From assembly GCA_016933045.1 (NCBI GenBank), contig JAFGBR010000031.1:1-64000 (forward strand): a stretch of 64,000 nt of DNA, read 5' to 3'. Positions 42,856 to 49,462 of this stretch are shown here, piece after piece. The translations under genes were made by a program, and so were the position numbers. The notes under the pieces were generated by a model, which was not told the DNA's origin, ran no database searches, and worked only from the letters and a program-made list of their open reading frames with translations. This stretch comes from Marinilabiliaceae bacterium. Lineage in GTDB: Bacteria; Bacteroidota; Bacteroidia; Bacteroidales; Marinilabiliaceae. Numbering within the stretch: position 1 is the first letter of the stretch; every line of letters starts with the position of its first letter.

Positions 42856-43497
42856 ATGAGTGATGTTAATTGCGGATCGCGTGATGCGATATTGGAAAAA
42901 TTAAGAAAAGGAAGATCTGAAAGGACTGAAAGTTTTTATGAACAACCCGATTGGAATGATGATGTTGTTCCTGTTCCTGTAAATTTATTGGATACGTTTA
43001 AGGATGAACTTGAAACTATTAAAGGGGAGGTTTTTGTTGGTGAATCTGATGATGATTTGGTTGAACTTTTAAAGATGGTTTTGGCAATTAAGAATCTTGA
43101 TTCGGTATTTTGTGTTGATACATTGTTGTTGCAAAGTATATTAAATAAGGTTAATGTTATTTCTGATAAGAAAAGTTTTAATAGTGTTAAGGCTATTATA
43201 ACCCGTTGCGAAAATTTGGTTGCCCGAACAGGTTCTGTTTTTGTTAGTTCGGCTCATGAGTCGGGGAGGCGTTTTAATATATTTCCAGATATACATATTG
43301 TTTGGGCAATGGCAAGCCAATTAGTTCCTATGGTTGAGGATGCAATTATTGCAATAAAAGAGAGATATCTAAATGGGTTGCCTTCTCAAATAACAGCTAT
43401 AACTGGCCCCAGCCGAACTGCTGATATTGAAAAGACATTGGTGCTAGGAGCTCATGGTCCTAAAGAGTTGATAGTACTGATTAATAGAAATGCTTAG
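42856..43497 (+). CDS. LUD-domain protein (LutC/YkgG-like)
   Basis: Protein of 213 aa matching the LUD (lactate utilisation) fold: an N-terminal helical portion (ILEKLRKGRSERTESFYEQPDW), a central Ser/Gly-rich LVARTGSVFVSSAHESGRRFNIFPDIHIVWA and a C-terminal ITAITGPSRTADIEKTLVLGAHGPKELIVLI. The family is best known from LutABC lactate oxidation, but LutA and LutB are not encoded here and the gene sits inside the ftsH-cdsA-psd cluster, so a lactate role should not be assumed. It has no transmembrane segment. Confidence 0.82.
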   Translation: MSDVNCGSRDAILEKLRKGRSERTESFYEQPDWNDDVVPVPVNLLDTFKDELETIKGEVFVGESDDDLVELLKMVLAIKNLDSVFCVDTLLLQSILNKVNVISDKKSFNSVKAIITRCENLVARTGSVFVSSAHESGRRFNIFPDIHIVWAMASQLVPMVEDAIIAIKERYLNGLPSQITAITGPSRTADIEKTLVLGAHGPKELIVLINRNA

Positions 43498-43570
43498 TAG
43501 GATTTAAAAGAAAATGATAATTTTACACCTGTAATAATATCAAAGTCTATTCTTAATCAATAAAGCTATA

Positions 43571-44383
43571 ATGAATAATTTTTGGAAAAGAACGTTGACA
43601 GGTATTGTATTTATTTTTGCAATTATCTGTTCAATAGTATTTCACCCTTTTGTTTTTGGTATTGTGTTTTTAATTATATCTCTTTTGGGATTGTTTGAAT
43701 ATCAGAATATTATAAGAAAGTCGGGGGGTAATATTCAGGTAATAAACAGTTTTGTAGGAGGTTTAATAATTTATGTTACTGGCTTTTTGGTAAGTTATTA
43801 TGGTGTAGATTTTAAATGGTTTTTGTTGTTGGTGCCTGTATTTATTTCTATAATATCTGTTGAATTGTTTAAAGGTAATACTAATCCGTTTGAAAATATT
43901 TCGTTGACAGTTTTTTCTTTTGTATATACAGTAATTCCTTTTGTGTTTTTAGTACAGTTGGGGTTTGTTGAAAATGGTGTTTATAATTGTCACCTTCCTT
44001 TAGTTTTCTTTTTAATGATTTGGATGAATGATACAGGGGCATATTTGGTAGGGGTATCATTCGGTAAAAGAAGATTATTTCCTCGAATATCACCTAAAAA
44101 AAGTTGGGAAGGTTTTGTTGGAGGTGTTGTGCTGACTCTCTTTTTGGGGGTTGTGTTGTCGCAGTTTATTAGTGTAATATCATTGTTTGATTTTATTGTA
44201 GCTGGATTAATTATTTCGGTATTAGGTACTTGGGGTGATTTGACGGAGTCGATGTTGAAGAGAAGTAAGGGCATAAAAGATTCAAGTGATTTATTGCCCG
44301 GACATGGAGGAATTCTTGATCGTTTTGATGCTTTAACATTTGCAGCTCCAATGGTGTATATATATTTTGAATTTTTTAAGTAA
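43571..44383 (+). CDS. cdsA: Phosphatidate cytidylyltransferase
   Basis: Polytopic membrane enzyme of 270 aa that makes CDP-diacylglycerol from phosphatidate and CTP. About seven hydrophobic segments are visible. The C-terminal CTP-transferase signature is present as WGDLTESMLKRSKGIKDSSDLLPGHGGILDRFDAL, including the paired Asp residues that bind metal. It lies 24 bp upstream of psd, so two consecutive parts of phosphatidylethanolamine synthesis are coexpressed. Confidence 0.95.
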   Translation: MNNFWKRTLTGIVFIFAIICSIVFHPFVFGIVFLIISLLGLFEYQNIIRKSGGNIQVINSFVGGLIIYVTGFLVSYYGVDFKWFLLLVPVFISIISVELFKGNTNPFENISLTVFSFVYTVIPFVFLVQLGFVENGVYNCHLPLVFFLMIWMNDTGAYLVGVSFGKRRLFPRISPKKSWEGFVGGVVLTLFLGVVLSQFISVISLFDFIVAGLIISVLGTWGDLTESMLKRSKGIKDSSDLLPGHGGILDRFDALTFAAPMVYIYFEFFK

Positions 44384-44407
44384 TTTTGTAGTGCAAATTA
44401 AAAAGAA

Positions 44408-45067
44408 ATGACAATACATAAAGAAGGTTTTGGTACAATTGCAGTTGTGTTTATTTTATTATTAATGGTAAATGCTTTTGCAGGATATTTATCAGATTGG
44501 GATTCGAATGTAATTAAAATTACATCAATACCCTCTTTAATTGTTTTGGTTTTGGTAATAAATTTTTTCCGAAGTCCTAAACGAGATGCTGTATTAAATG
44601 AAAAAGCAGTTATTTCACCTGCAGATGGTAAAATTGTAGCCATTGAAGAAGTTGAAGAGACTGAATATCTGAAAACAAAGTGTATTCAGGTATCGGTTTT
44701 TATGTCGGTTTTTAATGTGCATATTAATTGGTTTCCTATTTCGGGAGTAGTAAAATATTCAAAACATCATAATGGTCGGTTTTTGGCAGCTTATTTGCCA
44801 AAGTCATCTACCGAAAATGAGCGGACTACTGTTGTTGTGGAGGCTAAAAACGGGCAGCAAATATTGTTTAGGCAAGTAGCTGGTGCTATGGCACGACGAA
44901 TTGTTTGTTATGCAAAGGAGGGGGAAACTGTTAAGCAAAGTGCGCAAACAGGGTTTATTAAATTTGGTTCGCGGGTGGATGTTTATTTTCCTATTGGCAG
45001 TCAGATTGATGTTAAACTTGGTCAGAAAGTTAGCGGTAGTCAAACTATTCTGGGGTTGATTGATTAA
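44408..45067 (+). CDS. psd: Phosphatidylserine decarboxylase
   Basis: Short-type (archaeal/Gram-positive-like) decarboxylase of 219 aa that forms phosphatidylethanolamine. Two N-terminal hydrophobic segments anchor it. Seen are ISPADGKIVAI, VFMSVFNVHINWFPISGVV and the self-cleavage site in IKFGSRVDVYFP, where Gly-Ser would be split to generate the pyruvoyl cofactor. It is the last gene of the cluster before a good terminator. The phosphatidylserine synthase gene is not in the window. Confidence 0.94.
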   Translation: MTIHKEGFGTIAVVFILLLMVNAFAGYLSDWDSNVIKITSIPSLIVLVLVINFFRSPKRDAVLNEKAVISPADGKIVAIEEVEETEYLKTKCIQVSVFMSVFNVHINWFPISGVVKYSKHHNGRFLAAYLPKSSTENERTTVVVEAKNGQQILFRQVAGAMARRIVCYAKEGETVKQSAQTGFIKFGSRVDVYFPIGSQIDVKLGQKVSGSQTILGLID

Positions 45068-45093
45068 GTAGTTAAGTTTACTTTTATATGAGA

Positions 45094-45121
45094 GGGTTTC
45101 CATTTATGGAAACCCTTTTTT
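45094..45121 (+). terminator. Intrinsic terminator after psd
   Basis: GGGTTTCCAT-TTATGGAAACCC with a perfect stem is followed by six T, ending the rsfS-psd operon. Confidence 0.9.
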
Positions 45122-45227
45122 GGTTTGTTACTTTATGTAATTTTCGTTTCTGCTTATTGTTTTGGTATAAATTTATAGTCTTTGAATAAATTTTTTTGAT
45201 AGCTACCCGTAAAACATTAAATTTTTT

Positions 45228-45258
45228 AACAACCCCCTATATATTTATGGGGGTTGTT
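45228..45258. repeat. GC-rich hairpin upstream of the torF promoter
   Basis: A perfect 10-bp stem AACAACCCCC/GGGGGTTGTT encloses an 11-nt AT loop in an otherwise very AT-rich region, about 40 bp before the torF -33 element. No U-tract follows on either strand, so it is not a standard terminator; an operator or promoter-proximal structure is possible. Confidence 0.5.
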
Positions 45259-45298
45259 GTGAAAAAATAATAAAAATAATAAAAGATACCCTAAAATA

Positions 45299-45329
45299 TT
45301 TGGAGTATAAATATAAATTTCTACATTTG
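45299..45329 (+). promoter_or_regulatory. Promoter of the torF-glnB-amtB module
   Basis: TTTG at 45299-45302, a 19-bp spacer and TACATTTG at 45322-45329 form a near-perfect Bacteroidota promoter. The predicted leader of about 85 nt contains a hairpin AAAGATC/GATCTTT at 45367-45387. Confidence 0.8.
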
Positions 45330-45421
45330 TACTGTTGTTGCCCCCTGAAAATGATTTTAGATGTAGAAAGATCGTCAGATGATCTTTATTGGATGTATTT
45401 ATTAACCTAAAACATACTGTA

Positions 45422-46069
45422 ATGAAAAGGACAATTTTAACTGTTGTTGTGGCCTTGTTTATGGCCGTTGGTGCATTTGCACAAGAGTTTAGTATTTCGA
45501 CTGATGTAGTAAGTCGTTATGTTTGGAGAGGGTCTCAGTTTGCTGCTGCTTCAGTTCAACCTGGTATTGGTTATTCAAATGGTGGTTTATCATTAGGAGC
45601 TTGGGGAAGTTATGATTTAGCAGCTGGAGTTGGCAGTGAATTAGATTTGTATGTAGGATACGATTTTGATTTTGGATTAGGGTTAATTGTAACAGATTAT
45701 TTTTTTCCTCAAGATCCAATATCTGCTCCAAAAGCTGGATACTTTGAATTTGACAGTTTACATACAGTTGAGGTAGGTGCTACTTATTCTGTTGGTAAAA
45801 TTTCATTAGGGGCTTATGTTTATGCAACTGCTGATAATAACGATATGTATTTTGAGGCTAGTTATGCATTCAACGATAATTTGTCATTAACTGTTGGTGC
45901 CGGAAATGAGTCTTATACAGATTCAGGTGAATTTAATGTGTGTAATATGGGTTTGTCGTACAGTAAAGAAGCTAAGCTTACTGAGTCATGGACTGTATCT
46001 CCTTTTGCATCATTTATTCTTAATCCAAATCGGGAACAGGTATTTCTTGTTGTAGGGGTTTCATTTTAA
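45422..46069 (+). CDS. TorF/Gcw_chp-type outer-membrane beta-barrel protein
   Basis: Predicted outer-membrane protein of 215 aa with a signal peptide (MKRTILTVVVALFMAVGAFAQ). Alternating beta strands (SISTDVVSRYVWRGSQFAAASVQPGIGYSNGGLSLGAWGSYDL) and a C-terminal Phe (VGVSF) fit a small barrel. The opening SxDVxSRYVWRG resembles the TorF/Gcw_chp family, which in many proteobacteria lies next to glnK-amtB. The same linkage is seen here, so a role in passage of ammonium or nitrogen compounds is a reasonable inference but unproven. The ATG at 45422 is chosen over an upstream start because it begins the signal peptide. Confidence 0.78.
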   Translation: MKRTILTVVVALFMAVGAFAQEFSISTDVVSRYVWRGSQFAAASVQPGIGYSNGGLSLGAWGSYDLAAGVGSELDLYVGYDFDFGLGLIVTDYFFPQDPISAPKAGYFEFDSLHTVEVGATYSVGKISLGAYVYATADNNDMYFEASYAFNDNLSLTVGAGNESYTDSGEFNVCNMGLSYSKEAKLTESWTVSPFASFILNPNREQVFLVVGVSF

Positions 46070-46080
46070 AAAATAAAAAT

Positions 46081-46214
46081 AAAACCGGGACGAGTTACCC
46101 ATTTATTCTCTTTTAAACCGAAAGCCAACTTATAATCCGTTTGTTAAAAGTTGGTGACTACAACTAGATACCGTTTATTTAATACCATCCGTTAGTAACT
46201 CTCCCGGTTTTTTT
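46081..46214 (+). ncRNA. Candidate structured RNA / attenuator between torF and glnB
   Basis: The 17-bp closing helix AAAACCGGGA(C)GAGTTAC (46081-46098, one bulged C) pairs with GTAACTCTCCCGGTTTT (46195-46211) and ends in a T-run, like an oversized intrinsic terminator. Inside is a second hairpin CCAACTT/AAGTTGG (46125-46154) plus two copies of ATCCGTT and an AAACCG that could compete for the 3' CGGTTT. It starts 12 nt after the torF stop and lies 60 nt before glnB. It matches no riboswitch class I can recognise. A long terminator hairpin or a small excised RNA are alternatives. Confidence 0.6.
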
Positions 46215-46274
46215 AAAATATGGTTAATGGATGGATGACCGAGTACGATAAAAAAATCTTAAATATTATTTCGT

Positions 46275-46631
46275 ATGAAAAAAATAGAAGCAGTTATTAG
46301 AAAAACCAAATTTGAAGAGGTTAAAAATGCTCTTCATGAGGTTGATATTGAATTTTTCACTTATTGGGAAGTTCGTGGTCATGGAAAAGCACATCAGGAG
46401 CGTATATACCGGGGCGTTATGTACGATACGAGTATTATTGAGCGTTATATGATCTCTTTTGTTGTTCGTGATATCAATCTTGATAAGTCTGTTAAAGCAT
46501 TGTTGAAATCGGCATATACCGGTGAAGTTGGAGATGGACGGATTTTTATCTCTACAATAGACCAGTCATTACAAATTCGTACCGGATTTGAAGGCGATGA
46601 ATCACTTTACGACAAAGAAACAGGTAAGTAA
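46275..46631 (+). CDS. glnB: Atypical P-II nitrogen regulatory protein
   Basis: P-II signal protein of 118 aa expected to form a trimer that binds adenine nucleotides and plugs or regulates AmtB. The beta-alpha-beta start (MKKIEAVIRKTKFEEVKNALHEVDI) and the B-loop YTGEVGDGRIFIS are canonical. The T-loop keeps Tyr50 (RGVMY, equivalent to Tyr51) but is one residue shorter, and the position of Gln39, which helps bind 2-oxoglutarate with Mg-ATP, is Ala39. Lys60 is Met59. 2-oxoglutarate sensing is therefore probably altered. Cotranscription with amtB (20-bp gap) supports a role in ammonium uptake control. Confidence 0.9.
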   Translation: MKKIEAVIRKTKFEEVKNALHEVDIEFFTYWEVRGHGKAHQERIYRGVMYDTSIIERYMISFVVRDINLDKSVKALLKSAYTGEVGDGRIFISTIDQSLQIRTGFEGDESLYDKETGK

Positions 46632-46651
46632 TCAATTAATTTTTGGAAATT

Positions 46652-47890
46652 ATGGAAACAATTGATATAACGAAAGCATTGGCGGAGAACGCTTTTTCGA
46701 TAGATACATTATGGATATTGATTGCTGCAATTTTGGTATTTTTTATGCAGGCTGGTTTTGCCTTGGTTGAGGCAGGTTTTACACGATCTAAAAATACTGT
46801 GAATATTTTGATGAAAAATTTTGTAGACTTTGCATTTGGGTCTTTAATATTTTTCATTATTGGCTTTGGGTTTATGTTTGGCGATGATATTGCCGGTTTT
46901 ATAGGAACCCCCGATTTATTCTTTTCAAATGGATGGGAAGGTGGAGTTACAGGTTTAGGATTTTTGTTTTTTCAAACTGTTTTTGCTGCAACTGCTGCAA
47001 CAATAGTTTCAGGTGCAATGGCCGAACGTACACACTTTAGTTCGTATATGGTTTTTAGTATTGTTATTACCATGTTTATTTATCCAATTTCTGGTCACTG
47101 GGTGTGGGGAGGTGGTTGGTTAAGTGAGCTTGGTTTTCACGATTTTGCCGGTTCTACAGTTGTTCACTCTGTTGGTGGATGGGTTGGTTTAGTTGGAGCT
47201 GCTATGTTAGGTCCTCGTATTGGTAAGTTTAACGGAAAGACGAATGCTATTCCCGGTCAAAATCTTACTTTAGCAGGTCTTGGAGTGTTTATTTTGTGGA
47301 TGGGTTGGTTCGGTTTTAACCCTGGTTCGCAGTTAGCTGCAAGTGGTACTGATAATGCTTCGGCTATTTCGTTAATATTTGTAACTACAAATCTTGCAGC
47401 TGCTGCCGGTACTGTTGGGACTTTAATTACTGCCTGGATTAGATACGGAAAGCCATCGTTGTCGTTAACACTTAATGGTACATTGGCGGGCTTAGTTGCT
47501 ATTACTGCCGGATGTGATACTGTGAGTCCGGTTGGTGCTATGGTAATTGGTTTATTGGCTGGTGTTTTATTGGTGTTCTCGGTTAGTTTTATCGAGAGTG
47601 TTCTGAAAATAGATGACCCGGTTGGTGCTTCTTCTGTTCATGGTGTTGTAGGTGCTTTTGGAACCCTTATGGTTGGTTTGTTTTCAACTAGTGATGGATT
47701 GCTTTACGGTTTTGGTGGAAAATTGCTTTTGACCCAGTTTATTGGTGTTGTTTCAATTGGTGCATGGGCAATGGGGTGTGGATTTGTATTATTCTTTATT
47801 CTTAAGAAAACTGTTGGATTACGAGTTGATAAAAGGGTTGAAATTGAAGGTTTGGATATTTATGAACATGGTGAAAATGCATATAGTTAA
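46652..47890 (+). CDS. amtB: Ammonium transporter AmtB
   Basis: Amt/Rh-family channel of 412 aa with 11 predicted transmembrane segments. Seen are the family signatures (FFMQAGFALVEAGFTRSKNTVNI, GNxxFGS-like region, GSTVVHSVGGWVGLVGA) and the second pore histidine in GASSVHGVVGAFGTLMVG, giving the conserved twin-His pore. It conducts ammonium across the inner membrane as a trimer controlled by P-II. The start ATG at 46652 follows the glnB stop by 20 bp, and an upstream TTG is less likely. A strong terminator follows. Confidence 0.96.
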   Translation: METIDITKALAENAFSIDTLWILIAAILVFFMQAGFALVEAGFTRSKNTVNILMKNFVDFAFGSLIFFIIGFGFMFGDDIAGFIGTPDLFFSNGWEGGVTGLGFLFFQTVFAATAATIVSGAMAERTHFSSYMVFSIVITMFIYPISGHWVWGGGWLSELGFHDFAGSTVVHSVGGWVGLVGAAMLGPRIGKFNGKTNAIPGQNLTLAGLGVFILWMGWFGFNPGSQLAASGTDNASAISLIFVTTNLAAAAGTVGTLITAWIRYGKPSLSLTLNGTLAGLVAITAGCDTVSPVGAMVIGLLAGVLLVFSVSFIESVLKIDDPVGASSVHGVVGAFGTLMVGLFSTSDGLLYGFGGKLLLTQFIGVVSIGAWAMGCGFVLFFILKKTVGLRVDKRVEIEGLDIYEHGENAYS

Positions 47891-47904
47891 TTGTATTATT
47901 AAAT

Positions 47905-47947
47905 AAAAAGGAGGCATCTCAATTCGAGATGCCTTTTGCATTTTTTA
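47905..47947 (+). terminator. Intrinsic terminator after amtB
   Basis: A perfect GGCATCTC-AATTC-GAGATGCC stem is followed by TTTTGCATTTTTT, ending the ammonium module. Confidence 0.88.
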
Positions 47948-47974
47948 CTGTTTTTAATTTTTTGTTGGCAATAT

Positions 47975-48412
47975 TTACTTGTAAATAGTTAAGAGTTCGC
48001 TGTTGTATCTGCCTAACCATGAGTAAGCTGCCTCTAATGTTGAGAAAACATTGGCATTAACTGTTGCAAATTTTTGAATAAGGTTTGAAAAAATAATGGC
48101 TTTTGAAGTTTCTTTAGGTGTTTGAGCTATTAATGCACTTCTTCGGTTTCCAATGTTATTTTTGTTTGTTGAAAAAAAATCGAGTAGGTCAGTCATTGGT
48201 TCATCAAATGAAAAGTTTGCATTTCTTAAATCTGCTATTATGTCAAAATCTTTGTTAAAATTTGCATCAGCAAATTGTTTGGTTTTCATTTCTACATAAT
48301 TAGCTAATGTTACTGAACCCTGATAAGTTTCAATAATCAATTGGTATTTTGGTAATATTAAATATTGGATGTGGACTTTCATTGCAGTTTGTTCTTTTGA
48401 GGTAAAGTACAT
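47975..48412 (-). CDS. SpoIIAA/STAS-like cytoplasmic protein
   Basis: Protein of 145 aa with an alpha/beta pattern (HIQYLILPKYQLIIETYQGSVTLANYVEMKTKQFADANFNKDFDIIADLRNANF) that resembles SpoIIAA-like STAS domains found widely in Bacteroidota. The DLR segment follows a beta strand as in the family, but no phosphorylatable Ser/Thr can be assigned confidently. Met11 (48382) is an alternative start. It is convergent with amtB. Its role is unknown. Confidence 0.55.
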   Translation of the reverse strand: MYFTSKEQTAMKVHIQYLILPKYQLIIETYQGSVTLANYVEMKTKQFADANFNKDFDIIADLRNANFSFDEPMTDLLDFFSTNKNNIGNRRSALIAQTPKETSKAIIFSNLIQKFATVNANVFSTLEAAYSWLGRYNSELLTIYK

Positions 48413-48568
48413 ACTTTTTTAGATTTTTGATTTGCAATGCAAAATTCATACTTTTTTATGTGATGTTCATGTCAATGTATGTTAATACAATATGAATAAT
48501 GTTAATATAATGATTGATTTTTAGGTGATTAAGTTAGGTTGATAGCTCTTTTAAAACATTTAATTAGC

Positions 48569-49405
48569 CTATTTTTTTATATGAAACTCTATTAATCCTT
48601 GCATTGGAGATGATTCAATTTTTCCATTTTTAAGTTTAAAATGTGTTAAAGAATCTTTTAAAATGTCAGAAAAATAAAATGCAATGCTTCCGGTAAAATG
48701 TATATCGAGTTTTTTGATATTTGAATAGTTTAAAATATTACGATTGATAAATGATTGAAATTCTGACGATATTAAACTATAAATCGCTGAATGATTTTTG
48801 TGTTTTTTTAAAAAAAATGTAAATCGAGAGAGGTAACGGTTGGGAAATGGTTGTTTGTATACATTATCTAAAATTTCGGCTGTAGATAAATTATAGGTGT
48901 TGTTAAAATCATTTATAATTTCTGAGGGTAATTGTTTTTTTAGAATATTGCCAATTAATTTTTTGCCCAATACAGCACCGCTACCTTCATCGCCTAAAAT
49001 ATAACCTAAGGGCGATACATTTTCAACAATTTCAGTACCATTATATCTGCATGAGTTTGAACCGGTTCCTAAAATGCAGGCTATGCCTTCGTTATTGCCA
49101 CACAGTCCACGAGCTGCGGCTAGCAGATCACTTGCTATATTTACTTCTGCATTTTTATAATGTGTTTTTAAGGCATTTTTTACGATGTTGTTTTTTTCGG
49201 TATTAGTGCATCCTGCACCATAAAAATATATTGTTTCAATACTATTATTATAGTTTGGTAAGTGATTATTAATAAGTGAGTAAATGTCTTTTTTGTTTTG
49301 ATAATATGGATTTATACCCGGGGTGTCAATTGATTTTACAATTGAATTATTGTCTAAAAAACACCATTGTGTCGATGTTGACCCACTGTCTGCTATAAGA
49401 ATCAC
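48569..49405 (-). CDS. BadF/BadG-type ATPase, probable N-acetylglucosamine kinase
   Basis: Sugar-kinase/actin-fold (ASKHA) protein of 278 aa. Phosphate-binding motifs are visible as LIADSGSTSTQW (residues 3-14) and CILGTGSNSC, followed by LGYILGDEGSGAVLGKKL, all typical of the N-acetylglucosamine kinase branch of the BadF/BadG family. It is expected to phosphorylate an amino sugar, possibly from peptidoglycan turnover, in the cytoplasm. It is divergent from the golvesin-like gene. The substrate is inferred from family only. Confidence 0.8.
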   Translation of the reverse strand: MILIADSGSTSTQWCFLDNNSIVKSIDTPGINPYYQNKKDIYSLINNHLPNYNNSIETIYFYGAGCTNTEKNNIVKNALKTHYKNAEVNIASDLLAAARGLCGNNEGIACILGTGSNSCRYNGTEIVENVSPLGYILGDEGSGAVLGKKLIGNILKKQLPSEIINDFNNTYNLSTAEILDNVYKQPFPNRYLSRFTFFLKKHKNHSAIYSLISSEFQSFINRNILNYSNIKKLDIHFTGSIAFYFSDILKDSLTHFKLKNGKIESSPMQGLIEFHIKK

Positions 49406-49462
49406 GAATTTTTTATTTGTTTAGCGAATATACTTAATCTATTTTTGAATTTATTAATATAC

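Noticed and set aside
46081-46214. Known glutamine, THF, SAM or TPP riboswitch
   Set aside because: None of the conserved core words of these classes that I know is present.
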